This document shows positions 9,280-17,370 of a DNA stretch of 46,879 nt, piece by piece. This stretch comes from Streptomyces sp. MH60 (GTDB taxonomy: Bacteria; Actinomycetota; Actinomycetes; Streptomycetales; Streptomycetaceae). The stretch's first letter is position 1, and each line of letters starts with the position of its first letter. The notes beneath the pieces are model-generated. The model did not search any database. It was not told where the DNA came from and worked only from the letters and a program-made list of their open reading frames with translations. The position numbers were made by a program, and so were the translations under genes. The DNA lies in the NCBI RefSeq assembly GCF_002939385.1, contig NZ_MULI01000060.1, forward strand, positions 1 through 46,879, in the 5' to 3' direction.

Positions 9280-9750
9280 ATGACCACGCCCGCGACCGAC
9301 TGGCTCCGCCTGGACCAGCAGATCTGCTTCTCCCTGAACGCCGCGTCGCGCGCCTTCGGCAGCGTCTACCGCGTCGTCCTCAAGGACCTGGGGCTCACCT
9401 ACCCGCAGTACCTGGTCATGCTGGTGCTGTGGGAGCACGGCGAGCTGCCGGTGAAGAAGCTCGGCGAGCACCTCCGTCTCGACTCCGGCACGCTGTCCCC
9501 GCTGCTCAAGCGGCTGGAGGCGGCCGGTCTGGTCCGGCGTGAGCGCAGCACGCGCGACGAGCGGTCGGTGGAGGTGCGGCTGACCGGGGAGGGCGCGGCG
9601 CTGCGCGAGCGGGCGATCGAGGTGCCGCGCCGGATCTCCGCGGCGACCGGCCTGGACCTCACCGAGGTCCAGGACCTGCGCGCCCGCCTCGACCGGCTCA
9701 CGGCGGCGCTGGACGCGTACGGCACCGATCCGGCCCCCGACCCGTCCTGA
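9280..9750 (+). CDS. ohrR: Organic hydroperoxide sensor/repressor OhrR (MarR family)
   Basis: This 156-residue MarR-family winged-helix regulator has the OhrR N-terminal sensing segment LRLDQQICFSLNAASR, with reactive Cys16. There is no second cysteine, so it is the one-cysteine type known from Bacillus subtilis, which is inactivated by mixed disulfide or over-oxidation. The DNA-binding part includes LGEHLRLDSGTLSPLLKRLE and the wing RRERSTRDERSVEV. The ATG at 9280 is chosen because conservation begins just after it. TACCCT at 9267-9272 lies 7 bp upstream, so the message may be leaderless. It probably represses ohrA and itself through the palindrome at 9220. Confidence 0.95.
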   Translation: MTTPATDWLRLDQQICFSLNAASRAFGSVYRVVLKDLGLTYPQYLVMLVLWEHGELPVKKLGEHLRLDSGTLSPLLKRLEAAGLVRRERSTRDERSVEVRLTGEGAALRERAIEVPRRISAATGLDLTEVQDLRARLDRLTAALDAYGTDPAPDPS

Positions 9751-9827
9751 GGGGTGCGGGCACCCGGCGGGCGCGGGGATGACGGATCATGGCTACCAAG
9801 GACCACTGAACGAAGGGGACGGCCGCA

Positions 9828-10808
9828 ATGACCTGGCTGATCACCGGCGGCGCCGGATACATCGGGGCGCATGTCGTACGGGCGATGACCGAAGCGGGCG
9901 AGAAGGCCGTGGTCTACGACGACCTGTCCACGGGGATCGCCGAGCGCGTGCCCGACGGTGTCCCCCTGGTGGTGGGCTCGGTCCTGGACGGCGAGCGCGT
10001 CGCGCGCGCCCTGGCCGACCACGCGGTCACCGGCGTGGTGCACCTGGCCGCCAAGAAGCAGGTCGGCGAGTCGGTGGACCTGCCCCTGCACTACTACCGG
10101 GAGAACGTGGAGGGCCTGCGCGTCCTGCTGGAGGCGGTCACGAAGGCCGAGGTCCCGTCCTTCGTCTTCTCCTCCTCCGCCGCCGTGTACGGCATGCCCG
10201 ACGTCGACCTGGTGACCGAGGAGACGCCCTGCGTGCCGATGTCGCCGTACGGCGAGACCAAGCTGGCCGGCGAGTGGCTGGTCCGGGCCACCGGCAAGGC
10301 CTCGGGGCTCGCCACGGCGTCCCTGCGCTACTTCAACGTGGCGGGCGCGGCGAGCCCGGAGCTGGCCGACACCGGCGTCTACAACCTCGTCCCGATGGTC
10401 TTCGAGAAGCTGACGGAGTCCGCGGCCCCCCGGATCTTCGGCGACGACTACGCGACGCCGGACGGCACCTGCGTGCGCGACTACATCCACGTCGTCGACC
10501 TGGCCGAGGCCCATGTGGCGGCGGCCCGCGCCCTGCGGTCCTCCCCGGGCCGGGCCCTCACCCTCAACATCGGCCGGGGCGAGGGCGTCTCCGTCCGCGA
10601 GATGATCGACCGCATCAACGCCCTCACCGGCTACGACCAGCCGCCGACGGTCACGCCCCGCCGCCCCGGCGACCCGGCCCGCGTGGTCGCCTCGGCCGAC
10701 CGCGCCGCCGTCGAGCTGGACTGGAAGGCCAAGTACGACGTCGAGGACATGATCACGTCGGCCTGGGCGGGCTGGGTACGGCTCCACCCCGAGGCGGCCC
10801 GGGACTGA
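9828..10808 (+). CDS. galE: UDP-glucose 4-epimerase
   Basis: This 326-residue extended short-chain dehydrogenase interconverts UDP-glucose and UDP-galactose using tightly bound NAD. The NAD loop is GGAGYIGAH at residues 7 to 15. The catalytic set is SSSAAVYG (about 115) and YGETK (Tyr about 141, Lys about 145). The C-terminal region has RDYIHVVDLA and LNIGRGEGVSVREM, as in GalE. The ATG follows a good ribosome site, GAAGGGGA. It may supply UDP-galactose, or UDP-GalNAc, to the polymer enzymes on either side, but nothing in the sequence proves the substrate. Confidence 0.95.
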   Translation: MTWLITGGAGYIGAHVVRAMTEAGEKAVVYDDLSTGIAERVPDGVPLVVGSVLDGERVARALADHAVTGVVHLAAKKQVGESVDLPLHYYRENVEGLRVLLEAVTKAEVPSFVFSSSAAVYGMPDVDLVTEETPCVPMSPYGETKLAGEWLVRATGKASGLATASLRYFNVAGAASPELADTGVYNLVPMVFEKLTESAAPRIFGDDYATPDGTCVRDYIHVVDLAEAHVAAARALRSSPGRALTLNIGRGEGVSVREMIDRINALTGYDQPPTVTPRRPGDPARVVASADRAAVELDWKAKYDVEDMITSAWAGWVRLHPEAARD

Positions 10809-10829
10809 CGCCCCGCCGGGCGCGGGGCG
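10809..10829. terminator. Hairpin between convergent galE and glutaredoxin genes
   Basis: CGCCCCGC, loop CGGGC, GCGGGGCG form a perfect 8-bp stem that fills the 29-bp gap between two convergent stops. There is no T-run, as is common in Streptomyces. It could serve both directions. Confidence 0.55.
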
Positions 10830-10837
10830 GCGCCGGG

Positions 10838-11275
10838 TCAGCGGGGCGAGGAGACCTGCTCACGCACCCACGCGGGATCGGGGTTGGTGTACGGCCGCCC
10901 CGCCACGAGCAGCGTGGGCACGGTCTCGTTGCCGTCGTTGGCCTCTCGTACCAGCTCCGCCCCGGCCTCGTCCCGCCAGATGTCGACCCAGTGCAGCCGC
11001 CGGCCCCTGCGCCCCAGCCGGATGCGCAGCCGCATGCAGTAGGCACACCCCGGCCGCCAGAAGACGACCGGCCGCCCGTCGACGGCGCTGCGCCGCCGCG
11101 CCTCCAGCGCACCGATCGACCGGGGGAACACCAGCGGCGAGGTCAGCCCCGCCAGCAGCACGAACACCAGCGACAGCACGGCCCCCGTCCCCGGACGCCC
11201 CTGGACGAACGGCCCGGTCGCGGCCCCCGCTCCGGCGATCAGCAGCAGCACCGGGCTCGTCCACGCCCGCCTCAT
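10838..11275 (-). CDS. Membrane-anchored glutaredoxin/mycoredoxin-like protein
   Basis: This 145-residue protein has two hydrophobic segments (about 8-20 and 31-50), then a glutaredoxin domain with the redox motif WRPGCAYC (Cys77, Cys80) and the thioredoxin-fold cis-proline region ETVPTLLV. Such proteins are thought to reduce mixed disulfides with mycothiol in actinobacteria; here it would be tethered to the membrane with the domain probably in the cytoplasm. The ATG overlaps the stop of the DinB-family gene (ATGA), so the two are coupled. The neighbour's family is also tied to mycothiol, which supports a shared thiol role. Confidence 0.85.
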   Translation of the reverse strand: MRRAWTSPVLLLIAGAGAATGPFVQGRPGTGAVLSLVFVLLAGLTSPLVFPRSIGALEARRRSAVDGRPVVFWRPGCAYCMRLRIRLGRRGRRLHWVDIWRDEAGAELVREANDGNETVPTLLVAGRPYTNPDPAWVREQVSSPR

Positions 11276-11883
11276 CGGTCCTGCCCCGGGGCTTCCCGGC
11301 GCCCGGCTTCCCGCGCCGCCTGCTCGAGCCGGTCCCGGTACCCCTCCCACCAGGCCGCGTCACGCGCCGGCACACCGACGTTGTCCTCGCGCATCCCCAC
11401 GGCACCGTCCATCAGCTCCCGGACGATGTCGGCGTGACCGGCGTGCCGCTGGGTGTCCGCGATCACCCGGATCACGGCGTGGTGCAGCGTCACCTCGTCC
11501 TCGCCCGCCGGCCACCAGGGCACCGTGCCGACCGTGTCCAGCGCCAGCGCGTCGAGCGTCGCGTCCGCGTGCGCCCACGCCCGGCGGTACACCTCCACGA
11601 CGTACGCGCGTGACTCGTCGGCGGTGGCCCACATGTCCGCGTCGGCCTCGGCGCCTTCCGCCATCCAGGGCAGCGGTTCCTCCGCCGGCCGCCCGAAGAC
11701 CTCGCCGAGGTAACCCAGCTCCACGGTGGCGGCGTGCTTCACCAGCCCCAGGAGGTTGGTACCGGTCGGCGTCGCCGGGCGCCGTATGTCGTACTCCGAG
11801 AGCCCTTCGAGCTTCCAGAGCAGGGCGTCGCGGGCGGACTGGAGGTAGAAGAGGAGGTTGGCCTTGGGATCGGTTGGGATCAT
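11272..11883 (-). CDS. DinB/DUF664 family protein (mycothiol-dependent transferase-like)
   Basis: This 203-residue four-helix-bundle protein starts MIPTDPKANLLFYLQSARDA. Possible metal ligands are the histidines in LLGLVKHAATVELG and DTQRHAGHADIVREL, which fit the three-His site of the DinB superfamily. DUF664 members include thiol S-transferases that use mycothiol in actinobacteria; the real substrate is unknown here. The gene lies 28 bp after the frameshifted acetyltransferase and overlaps the glutaredoxin gene, so it is the middle of a likely operon. Confidence 0.9.
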   Translation of the reverse strand: MIPTDPKANLLFYLQSARDALLWKLEGLSEYDIRRPATPTGTNLLGLVKHAATVELGYLGEVFGRPAEEPLPWMAEGAEADADMWATADESRAYVVEVYRRAWAHADATLDALALDTVGTVPWWPAGEDEVTLHHAVIRVIADTQRHAGHADIVRELMDGAVGMREDNVGVPARDAAWWEGYRDRLEQAAREAGRREAPGQDR

Positions 11884-11911
11884 CGGACCAGTGTGCCGCC
11901 CGCCCGGCGCG

Positions 11912-12306
11912 TCACAGGGCGATGAGACCGGCCGCCGTCTCCTGGAAACCGCAGGCGTCGAAGTAGAACGCGCGCAGGTGGTCCTCGAAGTCGACGTGGA
12001 GCCACTCGCAGCCGCCGCCCGGGCCCGTTCGGCGGCGACCGCGACCAGTCGGGCGCCCACCCCGCGGGAGCGGCGGTGCCGGGCCACCACCGTGTCCAGG
12101 AGGAAGGCGTGTGCCCCGCCGTCCCAGGCGACGTTGACGAAGCCGACCAGCGAGCCGTCCTCCCGGGCGCAGACCCAGCCGAGGCTGTGCCGCTCCAGCC
12201 GGGTGCGCCAGTCGGTCTCCTCGGCGGGGTGGCCGAAGCCGTCGGCGTGGAGTGCGTCGAGGAGGGCGTTGTCGACGTCTCCTCGCCACTGGTAGGTGAT
12301 CGGCAC
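11912..12306 (-). pseudogene. GNAT family N-acetyltransferase with a single-base frame break
   Basis: Read from a GTG at 12306, the first about 96 residues look like a GNAT enzyme: VPITYQWRGDVDNALLDAL, then GFVNVAWDG, FLLDTVVARHRRSRGVGARL, which holds the acetyl-CoA loop. Near 12015-12030 the frame is lost. The next frame continues with CEWLHVDFEDHLRAFYFDAC and ends GLIAL at a TGA at 11912. The span is 395 bp, one short of 396, so a single missing G in the GGCGGC run explains it. The ends are well conserved, so a sequencing error or very recent mutation is more likely than an old pseudogene. A TACGAT hexamer 6 bp before the GTG suggests a leaderless start. The gene lies 50 bp after the TetR gene. 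Confidence 0.75.
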
Positions 12307-12356
12307 GGTCCGATCGTATGCGGGCGGGCCGGGCGCCACCGACGGTCGGTCCCGGC

Positions 12357-12989
12357 TCAGAGCGCCTTCAGGCCCTCCGCCGTGGCCCGGGCCAGCGAGC
12401 CCAGGTAGCCCTTCGGCAGCTTCGGGCTGCGGACGACCACCGAGCGCCAGTACAGCGGGCCCGAGATCAGGTCCAGGGCCAGGTCGGTGTCGAGGGCGGG
12501 GTCCAGTTCGCCGCGTTCGGCCGCCGCCGCGAGGATCCTGCTGGCGACGCCGTCCTGGCCCTCGCGCAGGGTCTTCCGCAGCGCCTCGGCGATGTCGGGG
12601 TTGCGGGCCGCCTCCGCCTGGAGGTCGGGGATGACCTGGGAAGCCACCGGGTGACGCAGGGCGCGGGAGGTCACCTCGTACAGCAGCCGCAGATCGCCCT
12701 CCAGGGAGCCGGTGTCCGGCGCGGGCAGGCCCTGGACGGCGAGGGCGGAGACGATGTCGAGCACCAGGTGCAGCTTGGAGCGCCAGCGCCGGTAGACGGC
12801 GGTCTTGCCGACGCCCGCGCGGCGCGCGATGCCCTCGATGGACATCCGGGCGTAGCCGACCGCCGCCAGTTCCTCGAAGACCGCCGTCCGGATGGCCTCC
12901 GTCACGTCCTCGCGGAGCACCGCCGCCCCCGCGGGGGCCCGGCGGCGCGGGCGCGGCGTCGGCTCGTCGGCGGCGGCGTTGGTCGTCAT
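12357..12989 (-). CDS. TetR family transcriptional regulator
   Basis: This 210-residue protein has a TetR DNA-binding domain at residues about 20 to 70: EAIRTAVFEELAAVGYARMS, EGIARRAGVGKTAVYRRW, SKLHLV. The rest is a ligand-binding and dimerisation domain of normal length. The ATG at 12989 begins MTTNAAADE; a longer reading from 13094 would cross the operator-like palindrome, so it is less likely. TATGCT lies 8 bp upstream and there is no clear ribosome site, again pointing to a leaderless message. It is divergent from the polymer exporter genes and may control them through the palindrome at 13057, as well as its own operon. Confidence 0.9.
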   Translation of the reverse strand: MTTNAAADEPTPRPRRRAPAGAAVLREDVTEAIRTAVFEELAAVGYARMSIEGIARRAGVGKTAVYRRWRSKLHLVLDIVSALAVQGLPAPDTGSLEGDLRLLYEVTSRALRHPVASQVIPDLQAEAARNPDIAEALRKTLREGQDGVASRILAAAAERGELDPALDTDLALDLISGPLYWRSVVVRSPKLPKGYLGSLARATAEGLKAL

Positions 12990-13056
12990 ACGGGGCAAGC
13001 ATAGGGCGTCACGACGAAACGGTTGCGTTCCGGCGTCGCCACGCCCTACGCTCACG

Positions 13057-13086
13057 TTACGACGATACGGTGCCGTCCCGACGTAA
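13057..13086. promoter_or_regulatory. Imperfect palindrome, candidate TetR operator
   Basis: TTACGACGATACGG, then TG, then CCGTCCCGACGTAA: 11 of 14 positions pair, with the core ACGGTGCCGT perfect. It lies between the divergent tetR and exporter permease genes, where a TetR repressor usually binds. It is an inference from symmetry and position. Confidence 0.5.
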
Positions 13087-13161
13087 GTGAACACCCACGG
13101 TCACCCGGGTGAACGACGGGCGTCGCCCTCTCGCCCCCTCCCCCGAGCGAAAGCACCGGAT

Positions 13162-14115
13162 GTGAGCCAGGTCCTCGACCCCCCACCCCCGACCCGGGCA
13201 TCGGCCCAGGCCGCCGCCCTCACCGACCCCGGCCCCGCCGCCGACCACGACCTCGCGGCGCTCGCCGCCCGGCACGGACTGTCGGTCAGCGGCGCCCGCC
13301 CCTCCCTGTCCCAGTACGTCCGCCAGCTGTGGGCCCGCCGGCACTTCATCGGCGCCTTCTCCACCGCCAAGCTCACCGCCCAGTACAGCCAGGCCAAGCT
13401 GGGCCAGGTCTGGCAGGTGATGACGCCCCTGCTCAACGCGGCGGTGTACTACTTCATCTTCGGCCTGCTGATGGACACCAAGCGGGGCGTGGAGGACTTC
13501 GTCCCGTTCCTGGTCACCGGCGTGTTCGTGTGGACGTTCACGCAGAGTTCGATCATGGCGGGCACCCGCGCCATCTCCGGCAACCTCGGCCTCGTACGCG
13601 CCCTGCACTTCCCGCGGGCGGCGCTGCCGGTGTCGTTCTGCCTCCAGCAGCTCCAGCAGCTGCTGTTCTCGATGGCGGCCCTGCTCGTGATCCTGCTGGC
13701 CTTCGGCGTGCCGCCCGCCCCGTCCTGGGTGCTCGCGGTCCCGGCGCTGGTGCTGCAGTTCGTGTTCAACGCGGGCGTCGCGATGGTCATGGCCCGGGTG
13801 GGCTCGAAGATCCCCGACATGGCCCAGCTGATGCCGTTCCTGCTGCGCACCTGGATGTACGCCTCGGGCGTCATGTTCAGCATCGAGCACATGACGGGCC
13901 CGGACAGCGGCCTGCCGTCCTGGGTCGGCACCGCCCTCCAGCTCAACCCCGCCGTCGTCTACATCGACCTGATGCGCTTCGCCCTGATCGACACCTTCGG
14001 GGGAGGCCAGCTGCCGCCCCATGTGTGGGCGCTCGCGGTGGGCTGGGCCCTGGTCGCCGGGATCGGCGGCTTCATCTACTTCTGGAAGGCCGAGGAGACG
14101 TACGGTCGTGGCTGA
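13162..14115 (+). CDS. ABC-2 type polymer exporter permease (TagG-like)
   Basis: This 317-residue permease has a soluble N-terminus, then about six membrane segments starting near ARRHFIGAFSTAKLTAQYSQ, which is typical of ABC-2 permeases that export teichoic acids, O-antigen or capsule. With the ATPase encoded next it would form the channel that moves the lipid-linked polymer across the membrane. GTG at 13162 (SQVLDPPPPTRAS) is chosen; an in-frame GTG at 13087 would add 25 residues but abuts the TetR-like palindrome and reads like non-coding sequence. The stop overlaps the ATPase start by 8 bp, so the pair is coupled. Confidence 0.9.
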   Translation: MSQVLDPPPPTRASAQAAALTDPGPAADHDLAALAARHGLSVSGARPSLSQYVRQLWARRHFIGAFSTAKLTAQYSQAKLGQVWQVMTPLLNAAVYYFIFGLLMDTKRGVEDFVPFLVTGVFVWTFTQSSIMAGTRAISGNLGLVRALHFPRAALPVSFCLQQLQQLLFSMAALLVILLAFGVPPAPSWVLAVPALVLQFVFNAGVAMVMARVGSKIPDMAQLMPFLLRTWMYASGVMFSIEHMTGPDSGLPSWVGTALQLNPAVVYIDLMRFALIDTFGGGQLPPHVWALAVGWALVAGIGGFIYFWKAEETYGRG

Positions 14116-14980
14116 CAACACCCCCGCCGAGCGGGTACCCACCGTCGTCGCCGACGGCGTCGACATCGTCTACCGGGTCAACGGCACCGGTGCCGGCCGC
14201 GGCTCCGCGACCGCCGCCCTCAACCGCATCCTGCGCCGGAAGAAGACCGAGAAGGCCGCCGGCGTGCGCCGGGTGCACGCCGTGAAGAACGTGTCCTTCG
14301 TGGCGTACCGCGGCGAGGCGATCGGCCTGATAGGCACCAACGGTTCGGGCAAGTCGACGCTGCTCAAGGCGGTCGCCGGCCTGCTGCCGGTGGAGAACGG
14401 CCGGATCTACACCGACGGCCAGCCCTCCCTGCTCGGCGTCAACGCCGCCCTGATGAACGACCTCACCGGCGAGCGCAACGTGTACCTCGGCGGGCTGGCG
14501 ATGGGCATGTCCCGCGCGCAGATCAAGGAGCGGTACCAGGACATCGTCGACTTCTCGGGGATCAACGACAAGGGCGACTTCATCACCCTGCCGATGCGCA
14601 CGTACTCCTCCGGCATGGCGGCCCGGCTGCGGTTCTCCATCGCCGCCGCCAAGGACCACGACGTCCTCCTCGTCGACGAGGCCCTGGCCACCGGTGACCG
14701 CTCCTTCCAGAAGCGGTCCGAGGAGCGCATCCGGGAGCTGCGCAAGCACGCCGGCACGGTGTTCCTGGTCAGCCACAGCAACAAGTCCATCCGCGACACC
14801 TGCGACCGGGTGCTGTGGCTGGAACGCGGCGAGCTGCGCATGGACGGGCCGACGGAGGAGGTGCTGAAAGAGTACGAGAAGTTCACCGGCGGTCCGGACC
14901 GGGCGGCGAAACCCAAGGCGGCCCAGGCGACCCCCAAGGCGGCTCCCAAGCCCGCCGCCGGGGCGAAGGCGGTCGCGTGA
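14108..14980 (+). CDS. ABC transporter ATP-binding protein for polymer export (TagH-like)
   Basis: This 290-residue ATPase powers the permease encoded just upstream. Walker A is GTNGSGKS at residues 76 to 83, the signature is YSSGMAARL, Walker B is DVLLVDEALATGD and the switch His is in VSHS. The stretch SLLGVNAALMNDLTGERNV is typical of the TagH/KpsT/Wzt branch that exports glycopolymers. The tail (about 265 to 290) is Ala/Pro/Lys-rich and lacks the sugar-binding domain of Wzt. The GTG at 14108 overlaps the permease stop. The next gene encodes a polymer synthase. Confidence 0.93.
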   Translation: MADNTPAERVPTVVADGVDIVYRVNGTGAGRGSATAALNRILRRKKTEKAAGVRRVHAVKNVSFVAYRGEAIGLIGTNGSGKSTLLKAVAGLLPVENGRIYTDGQPSLLGVNAALMNDLTGERNVYLGGLAMGMSRAQIKERYQDIVDFSGINDKGDFITLPMRTYSSGMAARLRFSIAAAKDHDVLLVDEALATGDRSFQKRSEERIRELRKHAGTVFLVSHSNKSIRDTCDRVLWLERGELRMDGPTEEVLKEYEKFTGGPDRAAKPKAAQATPKAAPKPAAGAKAVA

Positions 14981-15019
14981 GCGCACCGTCGTCCCCCGGG
15001 AGGCGTACGCGCGGCGCCC

Positions 15020-15070
15020 ACGATTAAGCCTTTTGCCGGATTGATGTCACTATGACCGAATAGAAACCGA
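15020..15070 (+). promoter_or_regulatory. AT-rich island, likely promoter for the 15127-19082 operon
   Basis: This stretch is far richer in A and T than its surroundings and lies in the 146-bp gap before the ATG at 15127. TTGCCG (15033), TTGATG (15041), TATGAC (15051) and TAGAAA (15061) are possible promoter boxes, but no pair has ideal spacing. Confidence 0.3.
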
Positions 15071-15126
15071 CCCACAGGAGTGACCGGGAGCGACGCAGCG
15101 AAGGCCGAGGCGAAGGAGTCCCCGCG

Positions 15127-17370
15127 ATGCCCGAGACGGTCCCCGAGACGGCCCCTCAGCCGGGCCCCCACCTCAGCGTCGTCGTCCACGGCCGCAACGT
15201 CGAGGACCACCTGCCCGCCCTCCTCGACTCCCTGGACGCCCACCCCCTCACCGGCGTCGAGGTGATCGTCGCCGCCGTCGGGGACTGGGCGCGGGAGGTC
15301 GCCGAGCGGCACGCCCCCGCCTTCACCGTGCTGCCCCTGCCGGACGGGGCGGGCGACGCCGCGGCCCGCTCGGCGGGGGCGGCCCGGGCGCGGGGCCGGT
15401 GGCTGCACTTCGTGCACGCCAAGGACGGGCTGCCCGTCGGCGCCCCGCCCGCCGTCGCCGAGCACGTCGGCGGCCTGCCCGGCACCGTGGACGTCCTGCT
15501 CCTGGACCACGTCCGCAGCTCGTGGCGGGCCTCGGGGCTGCCCTCCCCCGACGGCCCCCGGCTCGCCCGCGCGGGCCGCGCCGATCTCGCCCTGGACGAC
15601 CGCGCGGCGCTGCTCCGCCTGACCCCGCTGCTCGGCAACCGCGCCGTGCGCGCCGGTTTCTGGCGGGCCCACGAACGGCTCCTGACCACCGAGGACGAGC
15701 CGTTCGCCGCGTACGCCGCGCTGCTGCTCGCCGACCGTGTCGCCTGCCTGCCGCACCCGGCGTACGAGGACCGCCGGCTGCGCCCCGAGAGCCTCCCGCC
15801 GCCCACGCCGGCCGAGCGGTACGCGCTGGTCGACCGCTACGAGGCGCTCCTGGGCCTGGCCGCCGACCGGCCCGCCGTCCAGGGCGTCCTGTACGACCTG
15901 ATGGTCCGCGACTGCCTGCACACCTTCGCCCGCGCCGGGATGCCGGACGACGTGGCGCGGGAGTTCTTCCACCGGGCGTCCGTGACCGCCCGGCGCCACC
16001 GCCCCGAGGGACTGCGGCGCCCGGCCGGTCTGGAGGGCGTACGCCGGTCGCTCCTGGAGGAGGGCGCCTACGGCAAGTACCGCGCCCTCCAGGCCGCCCA
16101 CCACGCCCGCCGCGGGGTGCGCTCCGCCGTGCGCACCGGCAGACGGCGGGCCGGCACGCGGCTGCGCACCCTCCAGTACCGCGGCGCCCTGGCTCGCCCC
16201 CTCGACCCGCACCTCGCGGTGTTCTCGGCGTACTGGAACCGCGGGGTGGCCTGCAATCCGGCCGCGATCGCCGCCAAGCTCGCCGAACTCGCCCCGGGCG
16301 TCCACCCGGTGTGGGTGGTCACGGCGCAGGGCGCCGCCCTGCTGCCGCCCGGCACCGACCACGTCGTGCCCGGCACCCGCCGGTACTGGGAGGTGCTGGC
16401 CCGCGCCAAGTACCTGGTCAACAACGTCAACTTCCCGGACGCGGTGGTCAAACGCCCCGGCACCGTCCACCTCCAGACCCACCACGGCACCCCGCTCAAG
16501 CGCATGGGCGTGGACCAGCTGCCCTATCCGGCCGCCGCCCACGGCCTGGACTTCCAGGCCCTGCTGGAGCGCGTCGACAAGTGGGACTACAGCGTCTCCG
16601 CCAACAGCCACTCCACCCGCATGTGGCAGCGGGCCTACCCGTCCCGCCACATCTCCCTCGACCACGGCTATCCGCGCAACGACGTGTACTACACCGCCGG
16701 TCCCGCCGAGGTCCGCGCGGCCCGCGAACGCCTCGGCATCGCCCCCGGCCGCCGCGCGGTCCTCTACGCGCCCACCCACCGCGACTACGAGGCCGGCTGG
16801 ACCCCGCGCCTCGACCTCGCCGCCCTGGCCGACCGACTCGGCGAAGAAACGGTTCTGCTGGTGCGTGCCCACTACTTCTACGACAGCGCCGCCTCCCCCT
16901 CGGCCCCGCTGGCGGGCCTGCGCCGCACCGGCCGCCTCGTCGACGTCTCCTCCTACGAACCCGTCGAGGAGCTGTGCCTGGCCGCCGACGCGCTGGTCAC
17001 CGACTACTCGTCGATCATGTTCGACTACGCCAACCTCGACCGCCCGATCGTCATCCACGCCGACGACTGGGAGACGTACCGCACCACCCGCGGCGTCTAC
17101 TTCGACCTGCTGGCCGAGGCCCCCGGACCGGTCGCCCGCACCCAGGCGGAACTGACGGAGATCCTCACCACCGACGCCTGGCACGACGAGCGCGCGGCGA
17201 AGGCACGGGCCGCCTTCCGTCGCCGGTTCTGCGAGTACGACGACGGCCGCGCCGCCGAACGCGTCGTGCGCCGGGTCTTCCTCGGCGAGGACGAGCGGAC
17301 CCTGCCCCCGGTCCTGCCGGTCGAGGACCGCACCCCGGCTCCGAGCCCCGAGGAGGCCTGCGCGTCATGA
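15127..17370 (+). CDS. CDP-glycerol glycerophosphotransferase with a degenerate GT2 domain
   Basis: A protein of 747 residues, paralogous to those at 1277 and 3495. The C-terminal TagF-like domain (about 360 to 720) is complete: HHGTPLKRMG (His about 453), LYAPTHRDYE, VRAHYFYDS and VTDYSSIMFDYAN. It should make or extend a poly(glycerol phosphate)-type chain at the inner membrane. The N-terminal region still has the GT2 layout, but where GT2 enzymes have a D-x-D or DSDD metal site it reads GRWLHFVHAKDGL, and the first nucleotide-binding aspartates are also missing. It is therefore probably structural or acceptor-binding. The ATG at 15127 follows a strong GAAGGAG. Coming right after the exporter, it suggests synthesis coupled to export. 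Confidence 0.92.
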   Translation: MPETVPETAPQPGPHLSVVVHGRNVEDHLPALLDSLDAHPLTGVEVIVAAVGDWAREVAERHAPAFTVLPLPDGAGDAAARSAGAARARGRWLHFVHAKDGLPVGAPPAVAEHVGGLPGTVDVLLLDHVRSSWRASGLPSPDGPRLARAGRADLALDDRAALLRLTPLLGNRAVRAGFWRAHERLLTTEDEPFAAYAALLLADRVACLPHPAYEDRRLRPESLPPPTPAERYALVDRYEALLGLAADRPAVQGVLYDLMVRDCLHTFARAGMPDDVAREFFHRASVTARRHRPEGLRRPAGLEGVRRSLLEEGAYGKYRALQAAHHARRGVRSAVRTGRRRAGTRLRTLQYRGALARPLDPHLAVFSAYWNRGVACNPAAIAAKLAELAPGVHPVWVVTAQGAALLPPGTDHVVPGTRRYWEVLARAKYLVNNVNFPDAVVKRPGTVHLQTHHGTPLKRMGVDQLPYPAAAHGLDFQALLERVDKWDYSVSANSHSTRMWQRAYPSRHISLDHGYPRNDVYYTAGPAEVRAARERLGIAPGRRAVLYAPTHRDYEAGWTPRLDLAALADRLGEETVLLVRAHYFYDSAASPSAPLAGLRRTGRLVDVSSYEPVEELCLAADALVTDYSSIMFDYANLDRPIVIHADDWETYRTTRGVYFDLLAEAPGPVARTQAELTEILTTDAWHDERAAKARAAFRRRFCEYDDGRAAERVVRRVFLGEDERTLPPVLPVEDRTPAPSPEEACAS

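Noticed and set aside
13087..13161. Upstream GTG start for the exporter permease
   Set aside because: The extra 25 residues read like untranslated sequence, and the start would abut the TetR-like palindrome.
1277..17370. The repeated coding blocks in the glycerophosphotransferases as a mobile or repeat element
   Set aside because: The similar DNA stretches (for example near 3110 and 16990) encode conserved motifs of paralogues; they have no ends or target duplications of an element.
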